Positions 1-6,302 of a stretch of 6,303 nucleotides of DNA are shown here, in pieces. The DNA comes from an uncultured Clostridium sp. (GTDB lineage Bacteria > Bacillota_A > Clostridia > TANB77 > CAG-508). The position numbers were made by a program, and so were the translations under genes. The notes below the pieces were generated by a model. That model was not told where the DNA came from. It made no database searches and saw only the letters and a list, made by a program, of their open reading frames with translations. Within the stretch, counting starts at the first letter, position 1. Every line of letters starts with the position of its first letter. The stretch spans positions 1 to 6,303 of the forward strand of contig CANCZH010000087.1 in NCBI GenBank assembly GCA_947382445.1, read 5' to 3'.

Positions 1-232
1 GTGAATGAACTAAGAATGTTTTTTCAACACCTACACCATAAGAAATTCTTCTTACAGTAAATGTAGCATTTACTCCTCCACCTTGTTTTTTAATTATAAT
101 TCCTTCAAAAACTTGGATTCTTTCTCTGTTTCCTTCTTTTACTTTTGCGTGAACTCTTACAGTATCACCAACACGTAAATCTGGAATTTTATTTTTTAAT
201 TGTTCATGTTCTATTGATTTAATAATATCCAT
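1..232 (-). CDS. rplS: 50S ribosomal protein L19, N-terminal part (cut by window edge)
   Basis: L19 is a large-subunit ribosomal protein located near the interface with the 30S subunit. The frame begins with ATG at 232-230 and reads [20 protein letters not shown], then the family core [20 protein letters not shown] around residues 22-41, [12 protein letters not shown] at about 43-54 and [17 protein letters not shown] further on, all typical of L19. The window ends after 77 codons; the family is usually about 115 residues, so roughly the last third is outside. The start is firm: a strong AAGGAGGT lies at 242-249, nine bases upstream. The ATG shares one base with the trmD stop (TAATG), a junction that suggests translational coupling. 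It is the most downstream gene seen of the ffh-rpsP-rimM-trmD cluster. Confidence 0.96.
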   Translation of the reverse strand, partial: MDIIKSIEHEQLKNKIPDLRVGDTVRVHAKVKEGNRERIQVFEGIIIKKQGGGVNATFTVRRISYGVGVEKTFLVHS

Positions 233-957
233 TAATCTTGGACCTCCTTCTTTAAATTTTCTATGTAGACTTTTTCTTGTTCAGTTAGCACTACATTCTC
301 TAACATTTCTGGTCTATTTTTTAACGTAATCTCCAAAGATTTTTGTCTTCTCCATTTACGAATATTTTCATGGTGTCCTGAAATTAAAACTTCTGGCACC
401 TTAACATCATTAAAAACTTCTGGTCTTGTATACTGAGGATACTCTAATAATCCATTTGAAAAAGATTCTTCCTCTGTTGATTCATTTGCAATAACTCCAT
501 CAACATATCTGCTAACACTATCAATTAGCACCATTGCTGGAATCTCTCCACCAGTTAAAACATAATCACCAATAGAAATTTCTTCATCTACAATCTTATC
601 TATTACTCTCTGGTCAATACCTTCATAATGACCACAAAGTAATATTAAATGATCTTCTTTAGATAATTTTTTAACTATATTTTGATTAAATATTTTTCCT
701 TTAGGTGAAAGATAAATTACTTTTGAATTTTCGGACTTTATAGATTGATATGCTCGATCTATAACATCTGCTTTCATTAACATTCCAGCGCCACCACCAT
801 ATGGTGTATCATCAACTTTATTATGCTTATCTTCTGAAAAATCTCTAATATTAACTAAATTAATATTAATCAGATTTTTTTCAGTTGCTCTTTTGATAAT
901 ACTTTGTTTCATTGGTTCAAACATTTCTGGAAATAATGTTAATACATCAAATTTCAT
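232..957 (-). CDS. trmD: tRNA (guanine-N1)-methyltransferase TrmD
   Basis: TrmD transfers a methyl group from S-adenosylmethionine to N1 of G37, next to the anticodon, and so prevents +1 frameshifting. It works as a SPOUT (trefoil-knot) dimer in the cytosol. The 241-residue protein has the usual length. Visible hallmarks are [13 protein letters not shown] at 1-13, [14 protein letters not shown] at 48-61, [13 protein letters not shown] at 106-118, the knot segment [15 protein letters not shown] at 128-142, SVSR ending in Arg150 (equivalent of catalytic Arg154 in E. coli), [12 protein letters not shown] at 169-180 and the C-terminal [19 protein letters not shown] at 193-211. By my alignment from memory, the general-base Asp169 of the E. 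coli enzyme is Glu164 here (ESFSNG), a conservative change. The ATG lies one base after the rimM stop, with a weaker AGAGGGG site at 968-974 inside the end of rimM, so coupling is likely. The stop is TAA and overlaps the rplS start. Confidence 0.98.
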   Translation of the reverse strand: MKFDVLTLFPEMFEPMKQSIIKRATEKNLININLVNIRDFSEDKHNKVDDTPYGGGAGMLMKADVIDRAYQSIKSENSKVIYLSPKGKIFNQNIVKKLSKEDHLILLCGHYEGIDQRVIDKIVDEEISIGDYVLTGGEIPAMVLIDSVSRYVDGVIANESTEEESFSNGLLEYPQYTRPEVFNDVKVPEVLISGHHENIRKWRRQKSLEITLKNRPEMLENVVLTEQEKVYIENLKKEVQD

Positions 958-958
958 T

Positions 959-1468
959 TTAAATTAACCCCTCTAACAAATGAACAATGATTCGACCTTT
1001 TGAAATATCAATATCTTTTATTACATCACTAATTGCAGGTAATAAGACATCTTTTTCCACTGTTTCCACAACATAAATATCATGGCTTCCTGATTGAACT
1101 GGAAAAATTTCTTTCAAAATTCCAAGTTTCTCACCAGTATCTAAAACTACATCAAGACCTATCAAATCAACTATATAATATGTATCTTCTGGAAGCTCTG
1201 GCTCAGCATCACGTGAAACTTTAATAAAACAATTTTTCAAAGTTTCAGCAGTATCAATATCATCAACGCCTTTAAATTTTATTAAAACTTGATTTTTATG
1301 ATATTTAACTTCCTTAATTTCATATTCTATTAGTTTTTTATTTTTTTCAACTAATACTTTTTCAAAGTTTTCAATATTTGTTATATCATCTGTAAAAAGA
1401 TTTGCTTTAACAAGTCCTTTTAAACCAGATGTATTTACAATTTGACCAATTTCAAAATAATCTTGCAT
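959..1468 (-). CDS. rimM: Ribosome maturation factor RimM (16S rRNA processing)
   Basis: RimM binds ribosomal protein S19 and helps mature the 3' (head) domain of the 30S subunit. From the preferred ATG at 1468 the protein has 169 residues, the normal size. The N-terminal RimM beta-barrel starts YFEIGQIVNTSGLKG at 4-18, with F-KG-VDDIDTAETLKNC around 65-80. The PRC-barrel half runs from about 96 with TYYIVDLIGLDVV, then GILKEIF and SGSHDIYVV (126-134), LLPAISDVIKDID (142-154) and ends HLLEGLI, a usual RimM ending. A longer frame opens at an ATG at 1495, but it overlaps khpA, adds nine residues outside the conserved start, and lacks the spacing to a ribosome binding site that the inner ATG has. 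The AGGA at 1477-1480 shares bases with the khpA TAG stop. It is followed by trmD after one base. Confidence 0.96.
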   Translation of the reverse strand: MQDYFEIGQIVNTSGLKGLVKANLFTDDITNIENFEKVLVEKNKKLIEYEIKEVKYHKNQVLIKFKGVDDIDTAETLKNCFIKVSRDAEPELPEDTYYIVDLIGLDVVLDTGEKLGILKEIFPVQSGSHDIYVVETVEKDVLLPAISDVIKDIDISKGRIIVHLLEGLI

Positions 1469-1478
1469 TTTCTTTTTC

Positions 1479-1709
1479 CTAATCAATAAATTCAATGACT
1501 ACTTTTTTGTTTTCCTTTGCAGCAATAGCTTTCATTACTGTTCTGATAGACTGTGCAATTTTTCCTTTTTTTCCAATTACCCTTCCCATATCTTTTTGAC
1601 TTACTCTTACTTCATATTTTAATTCTTTTTCATCAGTAATTTCATCAATTGATATAGAATCAGTATCTTGAACTAAGTTTCTAATAACTACTTCTAAAAT
1701 TTCTTTCAT
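1479..1709 (-). CDS. khpA: KH-domain RNA-binding protein KhpA (YlqC family)
   Basis: This is a small single-KH-domain RNA-binding protein. In Bacillota, KhpA partners with KhpB (Jag/EloR) and has been linked to cell elongation and RNA binding; the gene is usually found between rpsP and rimM, as here. From the ATG at 1709 it has 76 residues, a typical family length. The KH signature is V44-I-G-K-K-G-K-I51, a GxxG loop (Gly46-Lys-Lys-Gly49) that contacts RNA, followed by the helix AQSIRTVMKAIAA and the strand KKVVIEFID. A GTG at 1736 opens a frame nine codons longer, overlapping the rpsP stop. The ATG at 1709 is preferred because AAGGAGG at 1717-1723 lies seven bases upstream and the sequence MKEILEVVI matches the family start. 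The stop is TAG, and its last two bases are part of the rimM ribosome binding site. Confidence 0.95.
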   Translation of the reverse strand: MKEILEVVIRNLVQDTDSISIDEITDEKELKYEVRVSQKDMGRVIGKKGKIAQSIRTVMKAIAAKENKKVVIEFID

Positions 1710-1735
1710 GCATATTCCTCCTTCAGAGTAACTCA

Positions 1736-1969
1736 CTATTTTGCTTCGTCAATAAGTCTTTTTACTGTATCTGTTGGTTTAGCACCGTTTTTAATCCATT
1801 TTTCAACTAGTTCTTTGTTTAAAACAACTGTTGATGGATCTGTCATAGGGTCATATGTACCTATTTGCTCAATTATTCTTCCATCTCTTGCTCTTCTTGA
1901 ATCAGCAACAACTATATGGTAGAATGGAGCTTTTTTCTTTCCAACTCTTTGTAATCTTATTTTTACCAT
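1736..1969 (-). CDS. rpsP: 30S ribosomal protein S16
   Basis: S16 binds 16S rRNA early in 30S assembly and stabilises the body of the subunit. The 77-residue protein is close to the short end of the family range (about 77-90). It shows the S16 signature [20 protein letters not shown] at 2-21, then [20 protein letters not shown] at 22-41, and the C-terminal [20 protein letters not shown]. The lysine- and arginine-rich N-terminus fits rRNA binding. The ATG at 1969 is preceded by AGGGGGTG at 1975-1982, five bases away. A 54-base AT-rich gap separates it from the ffh stop; no convincing promoter or terminator is visible there, so co-transcription with ffh is likely. The stop is TAG. Confidence 0.98.
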   Translation of the reverse strand: MVKIRLQRVGKKKAPFYHIVVADSRRARDGRIIEQIGTYDPMTDPSTVVLNKELVEKWIKNGAKPTDTVKRLIDEAK

Positions 1970-2023
1970 AATTTCACCCCCTGAAAATTTTTAAATTTAT
2001 ATATAAACTTAAAAGTTTAATAA

Positions 2024-3388
2024 CTATTTTAGATTTGTAAAATCTTTTAAATCAAGATTTCCATCATCTATACCTTTCATCATTCTCTTCATGGCACCCT
2101 TATTATTAGTAAATTTCTTCATCATTTTTTGTGTCATTTCAAAAGAATTCATAAACTTGTTAATATCTTGAACCTTTGTACCACTACCCTTAGCAATTCT
2201 AAGACGTCTACTTCCATTTAAAATTTTAGGATTTCTTCTTTCTTCTAATGTCATAGAACAAATAATAGCTTCAACTTTATCAAATTCCTTATCATCAATT
2301 TGAACATTTTTTAAAGCTCCCATTCCTGGTAACATCTTTAATATTGAAGAAAAAGAACCCATTTTTTTCATCTGTCTTAGTTGAGCTAAATAATCTTCTA
2401 AATCGAAACTTTGCTTTTTAAGTTTTTGTTCCATTTTTAAAGCTTCTTCTTCATTAAAAGTTTCTTCAGCTTTTTCAATAATAGAAAGTATATCACCCAT
2501 TCCTAAAATTCTTGAAGCCATTCTTTCTGGATGAAATTCTTCTATATCACTAAGTTTTTCACCAGTAGCAGCAAACTTTATTGGTCTTCCTGTTACTTTT
2601 TTAACAGATAATGCAGCACCGCCTCTTGTGTCACCATCTAATTTAGTAAGTATAACACCATCAACACCTAAATCAGTATTGAATTTTTCAGCAACATTAA
2701 CTGCATCTTGACCTGTCATAGAATCAACTACTAATAAAATTTCATGTGGTCTCATTCCAGTTTTTAAATCTTTTAATTCCTGCATTAAATTTTCATCAAT
2801 ATGAAGTCTTCCTGCAGTATCTAAGATAATAACATCATTTAATTTTGAAATTGCTACATCTTTAGCTTGCTTAGCAATTGTTACAACATCCTTGGTCTGT
2901 TCATTTGCATATACAGGAATATTTAGTTGTTTTCCAACTACCTGTAATTGCTTTATAGCAGCAGGCCTATAAACATCACATGCAACTAGTAAAGGATTTT
3001 TTCCTTGTTTACGAATTAAATTTGCAAGTTTTCCAGCTGTTGTTGTTTTACCAGAACCTTGAAGCCCAACAAGCATAATAATTGTTGGTGGATTTGGTGA
3101 AAAAGAAATTTTGCTTTCTTCTCCTCCTAATAACTGAACTAATTCATCTTTAACAATTTTTACAACTTGTTGACCTGGAGTTAATGACTTAAGTACATCC
3201 TGACCCAATGATTTTTCTTCAATTACTTTTATAAAATCTTTCACAATTTTGTAATTGACATCAGCTTCTAGTAAAGCCATTTTTACTTCACGTAAAACAT
3301 CTTTTAAATCACTTTCTGTGATTCTTGCTTTACCTTTTAACTTTCTAGTTATTTCTTGTAGTCTTGATGATAAACCTTCAAAAGCCAT
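2024..3388 (-). CDS. ffh: Signal recognition particle protein Ffh (SRP54 GTPase)
   Basis: Ffh binds 4.5S/6S SRP RNA and hydrophobic signal sequences on ribosomes, then docks with FtsY at the membrane in a GTP-controlled way. The 454-residue protein has normal length and complete domains. The N domain is about residues 1-95. The G domain has the P-loop GLQGSGKTTTAGKLA at 108-122, DVYRPAA at 138-144, DTAGR at 190-194, TKLDGDTRGG at 248-257 and ATGEKLSDIEEF at 274-285. The methionine-rich M domain follows from about 300: LKMLPGMG at 350-357, the RNA-binding SRRLRIAKGSG at 393-403 and FEMTQKMMKKF at 416-426. The ATG at 3388 has AAGGAGG at 3394-3400, which overlaps the ylxM stop (TAAGGAGG), pointing to coupling with ylxM. 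The stop is TAG at 2024-2026. Transcription probably begins at the promoter in front of ylxM. Confidence 0.99.
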   Translation of the reverse strand: MAFEGLSSRLQEITRKLKGKARITESDLKDVLREVKMALLEADVNYKIVKDFIKVIEEKSLGQDVLKSLTPGQQVVKIVKDELVQLLGGEESKISFSPNPPTIIMLVGLQGSGKTTTAGKLANLIRKQGKNPLLVACDVYRPAAIKQLQVVGKQLNIPVYANEQTKDVVTIAKQAKDVAISKLNDVIILDTAGRLHIDENLMQELKDLKTGMRPHEILLVVDSMTGQDAVNVAEKFNTDLGVDGVILTKLDGDTRGGAALSVKKVTGRPIKFAATGEKLSDIEEFHPERMASRILGMGDILSIIEKAEETFNEEEALKMEQKLKKQSFDLEDYLAQLRQMKKMGSFSSILKMLPGMGALKNVQIDDKEFDKVEAIICSMTLEERRNPKILNGSRRLRIAKGSGTKVQDINKFMNSFEMTQKMMKKFTNNKGAMKRMMKGIDDGNLDLKDFTNLK

Positions 3389-3398
3389 ATTTTCCTCC

Positions 3399-3755
3399 TT
3401 ATACTAAACAATTTAGTTCATTCTTAATGTGTTCTAGTATTTTTCCGACTTCTTTATCTGATGATTTTGACTTAATTTTAGTAATCTCAGATAAAATAAT
3501 AGCAATTTTTTCTTCTTGCTCTATTGTTTTCTTCATAATCCCTAGCTTTTCTTCGTATTCGAAAAGTTTATTTTCCCCCTTCTTAATGTTATCTCTAACC
3601 GCTTGTCTAGTAATTTCCAAATTTTCAGCAATTTCAGATAGAGATAAATCGTTGTTATAGTAGTCATCAAGAACTTGATATTGTTTTTCAGTTAATAATT
3701 TACCATAAACTTGGCAAAGTATACTCATTTTAACATTTTTATCTATGATAACCAC
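3399..3755 (-). CDS. ylxM: YlxM-family helix-turn-helix protein, putative SRP-associated regulator
   Basis: YlxM proteins are encoded next to ffh across Bacillota; in streptococci YlxM has been reported to interact with SRP components. The frame has YGKLLTEKQYQVLDDYYNND at 17-36, then the sigma-70-region-4-like helix-turn-helix LSLSEIAENLEITRQAVRDNI at about 37-57, a family hallmark, and a charged helical tail. The start is uncertain. The listed GTG at 3755 is the outermost option, but it lies inside the ribosome binding site AGAGGTGG (3752-3759) and so cannot use it. The next in-frame ATG is at 3728 (residue 10) with no ribosome binding site. An ATA at 3746 (residue 4) lies five bases after the AGAGGTGG and would give MDKNVKMSILCQVYGKLL, like typical family N-termini. 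The product would have 118, 115 or 109 residues. The TAA stop overlaps the ffh ribosome binding site. Confidence 0.93.
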   Translation of the reverse strand: MVIIDKNVKMSILCQVYGKLLTEKQYQVLDDYYNNDLSLSEIAENLEITRQAVRDNIKKGENKLFEYEEKLGIMKKTIEQEEKIAIILSEITKIKSKSSDKEVGKILEHIKNELNCLV

Positions 3756-3759
3756 CTCT
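3752..3759 (-). promoter_or_regulatory. Ribosome binding site of ylxM (decides the start)
   Basis: Read on the minus strand the bases are AGAGGTGG, a good match to the 16S anti-Shine-Dalgarno. The site overlaps the GTG at 3755-3753. Its distance is right for a start near 3746 (codon ATA, five bases downstream), too long for the ATG at 3728 (23 bases) and impossible for the GTG. Confidence 0.6.
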
Positions 3760-3939
3760 TTTTTTGTAATGCTAATATACTTTACAACATTTTTTAAGAT
3801 TTGTCAAGCACTTTAACTTTATTTCGGAACATAATAAAAAAGTAGTCATATTAATAAAATTATTTCTATCAAATAAAACAAGATAATTATCCACTTTTCT
3901 TTCATAAATTGTGAATTAATTATCCAATTTTTCTATTTT
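3756..3939. other. Intergenic region between the surface-protein gene and ylxM
   Basis: These 184 bases hold the ylxM promoter (3779-3807) but no clear terminator for the upstream gene: no GC-rich stem followed by a T-run is visible on the minus strand. Two copies of TAATTATCCA (plus-strand reading) lie at 3884-3893 and 3917-3926. The first is part of the perfect 10-base palindrome GATAATTATC at 3882-3891. In such AT-rich DNA these may be chance. Nothing in the region reads as a continuation of the surface protein. Confidence 0.5.
3779..3807 (-). promoter_or_regulatory. Sigma-A-type promoter of the ylxM-ffh operon
   Basis: On the minus strand a perfect -35 box TTGACA lies at 3807-3802. A 17-base spacer follows, then a -10 box TAAAGT at 3784-3779 (four of six consensus bases). 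Transcription would begin near 3773-3771, leaving a very short leader of about 15-25 bases that includes the ribosome binding site at 3752-3759. It is the only strong promoter visible for the seven-gene cluster, so it probably drives ylxM through rplS. Confidence 0.7.
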
Positions 3940-6237
3940 TTATATTATATTTGAAAAATTCAACAACGTTTCCATATTATTACTATCATAAGCCTCAATA
4001 TAATAAGAATAATTACTACCATTATTATTAGAAGTTGCATTTATTTTTATATTATTATTTTCAGCATCTCCTCTTATATTAATATTAGAAATATTAGGTT
4101 TACTTTTATCATTTGCTAAAATATCTGTATAACCGCTTCCTGTCAGCTTTTCTTCTAAACTCACAATAGTTTCCCATTTAGTTGCATTTTCTTCTTTTCT
4201 ATATATTACAAAATATTTATCTTCTACATCATATGTAGACCAGTCTAAAATTACTCCTCCTTTTCCATCTGCTAAACTAGTATCTACTCTACTTGTTAAT
4301 ACTAATTCTGGAATCTTAAACTCATATACTTCACTTACATTTCCTACTAAATCCTCTGCTTCAATATACACATACTTAAACTTATAAATTTCATCTATAA
4401 TAATGTTCTCACTAGCATTTATCTCTTTTCCAGCTGAAACATCTGGGCTATCTAACTTTTCATCACTTGCTATATATCTATATTTAACTACTCCTGAACC
4501 TTCTCCCAAATCTTCATGTACATCATTTGCTACAACACTCACCACATTATTGTGAATACTAGCATTTGTAATAGTTGGAGCTGTATTATCTAACTTATCA
4601 ATAGTAACCTTTTGAATAGATGTATTTCCCAATTTATCTCTATATAATACTGATAATTGCTTTGGACTATATACATCACCGTAAAATTCATAATCTCTGC
4701 TATACTCTCCTTCATTGAATCTTGCTAGTTCTAAATCTTCTATATCATTAAATGCTATTGAAACTTCTCCTGCTCCTATATCAGTCGCTTTAAAAGTAAA
4801 CTTTCTTGACTTAGACCATTCGCCAGTTACACTATTGGCAGATGTTGCTACTGGTCCAAACGAATCTATTTTAGATATAGTAAAATCTTGTTGTGTACTA
4901 TTTTCACAAGTATCTGTTACTATTACTTTAAACTTTCTTCCACTTAACCCTGCCTCTAATTGTGGTACACAAGATATTGAATAATTTTTATTATTTACAC
5001 TTGTTTTACCCTCAAAAATAATATTTTCCTTATCATCTAAAATTTTCACATTAACTAAATTACAATAATTTTCTGTTCCTGTTATTTTAATTGGCTTTGA
5101 TCTACTCCATTCTGTCAATTCACTATTAGAATTTATATTAGATATAGTTGGCTGTACTAAATCTGGAATCATTGGAATCATCTCTGTAAGAACCTCTACT
5201 CCATTTAACCAAAAACTTGATTCTAATCCTATTTTTGATTTAATTCCTTCTTTTAACTTTCCAGTAGTAATTATAGTAAATTTTGTAATTGTCTTACCAT
5301 TTTCTATATACTCTTCTACACTTCCATCTAAAACTTCTTGTTTATGTGCACTAGGCTCAATATAGCTTCCATTATATTCCTTAAATCCTCGAAGTTCATA
5401 ACTTTGAATTGGACAATTTTCTAAAACAAAAGATGTTTTTACTGTATATGTTGCTGGACTGTTATTATCTCTATTTATAATATTAGTAAATTTTCCAAAC
5501 ACTTTATCACAATAAAAACATTTTACATTACCTGTTTTAGAATTGCATACAACATGAACATGATTTCCTTTTACATGTACTCTATCGCATTTTGCACATG
5601 CTCCACCATTATTAAGTGTTTCACTACATGAAATTAATTTGCCTTCCTTATTACGACATCTTTCAGCATAAGTACCATTTGAGCCTCTAGTCAGATTATG
5701 TATTAATCCATTACCATAACTTTCCTCATAGTATGAGTACATTATCCACATACCACACACACTACAGCATCTGGAATGTATAGGAGCATAATCTAATATC
5801 TCTATATAACCATTTAAATCATTACAAAAACCACTATGATCAATCCATTTTCCTTTCCAAACACATGGCTTATGTCCACTTATAGAATAGCCACATGTAC
5901 ATTCCTTTATATAACCATTAGTATATTCACATGATTCATATCCTAACTTCCATTTAGTTTCAAATTTATGTTCAACTACATTTTCTTTTTTACCACAAAC
6001 CATACATTCATTCCAATGTTCATTTTCATCATACATTGTTTTAAAAAGATGTTCATGATTTAGATTTCCATTATTCTCTAAATCAGTAACATCTATTTTA
6101 GTAATTTCTATTTCTTCTATTTTTTTATTTTTAATATTTTCTATACTCTTAATAAAACCTATCTTCTCTGAAAATATCAACAATCCTATCAAAATAATTA
6201 ATATTGAAAATATAAATAATATAGTCCTTTTCTTCAT
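3940..6237 (-). CDS. Membrane-anchored or secreted Cys-rich protein with Ig-like and Fn3-like domains
   Basis: I do not recognise a named gene; function is unknown. The 765-residue product starts MKKR followed by a hydrophobic segment at 5-22 with no lipobox and no clear AxA cleavage site, so it may be an uncleaved N-terminal anchor. Residues 60-250 are rich in Cys and His, with pairs C78-C81, C113/C115, C158-C161, C214-C217 and C240-C243, suggesting zinc-ribbon-like modules or disulfides. A segment with KW and C...NGYI recurs at 95-110 and 130-145. From about 360, beta-sandwich domains follow: two Ig-like units with an EWSxS motif at 376-380 and 473-477, a third unit (about 553-640) with DNTAPTIT and EDLVGN motifs, and an Fn3-like unit with GGVILDWSTYDVEDKYFVIY at 660-679. 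A last unit from about 713 seems to stop early (SNII). No LPXTG or other sorting signal is present. The ATG has AGGAGG five bases upstream (6243-6248). A role as surface adhesin or matrix protein is inference. Confidence 0.9.
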   Translation of the reverse strand: MKKRTILFIFSILIILIGLLIFSEKIGFIKSIENIKNKKIEEIEITKIDVTDLENNGNLNHEHLFKTMYDENEHWNECMVCGKKENVVEHKFETKWKLGYESCEYTNGYIKECTCGYSISGHKPCVWKGKWIDHSGFCNDLNGYIEILDYAPIHSRCCSVCGMWIMYSYYEESYGNGLIHNLTRGSNGTYAERCRNKEGKLISCSETLNNGGACAKCDRVHVKGNHVHVVCNSKTGNVKCFYCDKVFGKFTNIINRDNNSPATYTVKTSFVLENCPIQSYELRGFKEYNGSYIEPSAHKQEVLDGSVEEYIENGKTITKFTIITTGKLKEGIKSKIGLESSFWLNGVEVLTEMIPMIPDLVQPTISNINSNSELTEWSRSKPIKITGTENYCNLVNVKILDDKENIIFEGKTSVNNKNYSISCVPQLEAGLSGRKFKVIVTDTCENSTQQDFTISKIDSFGPVATSANSVTGEWSKSRKFTFKATDIGAGEVSIAFNDIEDLELARFNEGEYSRDYEFYGDVYSPKQLSVLYRDKLGNTSIQKVTIDKLDNTAPTITNASIHNNVVSVVANDVHEDLGEGSGVVKYRYIASDEKLDSPDVSAGKEINASENIIIDEIYKFKYVYIEAEDLVGNVSEVYEFKIPELVLTSRVDTSLADGKGGVILDWSTYDVEDKYFVIYRKEENATKWETIVSLEEKLTGSGYTDILANDKSKPNISNINIRGDAENNNIKINATSNNNGSNYSYYIEAYDSNNMETLLNFSNII

Positions 6238-6242
6238 TTGTT

Positions 6243-6248
6243 CCTCCT
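6243..6248 (-). promoter_or_regulatory. Ribosome binding site of the Cys-rich surface-protein gene
   Basis: AGGAGG on the minus strand, five bases before the ATG at 6237. It supports that start, which is also the first codon of a basic-then-hydrophobic export signal. Confidence 0.85.
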
Positions 6249-6253
6249 AAATT

Positions 6254-6288
6254 ATAATAACTAATCTATTTTTATTATCAGTTATTAT
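6254..6288 (-). repeat. Imperfect inverted repeat in the surface-protein leader
   Basis: On the plus strand ATAATAACTAAT (6254-6265) and ATCAGTTATTAT (6277-6288) are inverted copies with one mismatch, separated by 11 bases. In minus-strand RNA the mismatch becomes a G-U pair, so a 12-pair stem can form just upstream of the ribosome binding site. It is AT-rich and so weak as RNA; it could equally be a DNA operator. A function is not shown. Confidence 0.5.
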
Positions 6289-6302
6289 TTTTTAAAAGTA
6301 TA
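6274..6302 (-). promoter_or_regulatory. Weak candidate promoter of the surface-protein gene
   Basis: On the minus strand GATAAT (6279-6274, five of six -10 bases) follows TATACT (6302-6297, three of six -35 bases) by 17 bases. TATACT could alternatively be a -10 box whose -35 lies outside the window. If the first reading is right, the inverted repeat at 6254-6288 covers the -10 and start site, as an operator would. Confidence 0.25.

Noticed and set aside
1033..1224. Open reading frame of 63 codons on the plus strand
   Set aside because: It is antisense to rimM, which is well supported, and has no features of its own.
2004..2019. Short palindrome TAAACTTAAAAGTTTA between ffh and rpsP
   Set aside because: The stem is almost all A-T with a two-base loop and no following T-run, so it is not a credible terminator; the operon order suggests read-through.
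3364..3660. Open reading frame of 98 codons on the plus strand with hydrophobic, Phe/Ser-rich content
   Set aside because: It is antisense to ylxM and the start of ffh; its composition is what the complement of Lys/Glu-rich coding sequence gives.
3940..4080. Low-complexity AT-rich stretch with ATTATT runs
   Set aside because: It is the coding sequence of an Asn-rich segment (NNNIKINATSNNNGSN) of the surface protein and not a separate repeat element.
4715..4984. Open reading frame of 89 codons on the plus strand
   Set aside because: It is antisense to the Ig-like part of the surface protein, has no ribosome binding site and no recognisable domain; it is a shadow frame.
232..6237. No gene in the window uses TGA as stop (four TAA, three TAG), hinting at a recoded TGA
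   Set aside because: Seven stops are too few, Trp is encoded by TGG where checked, and no in-frame TGA interrupts the conserved proteins, so the standard code is sufficient.
6251..6256. Perfect TATAAT on the minus strand before the surface-protein gene
   Set aside because: It ends only three bases from the AGGAGG, so transcription from it would begin inside or after the ribosome binding site.
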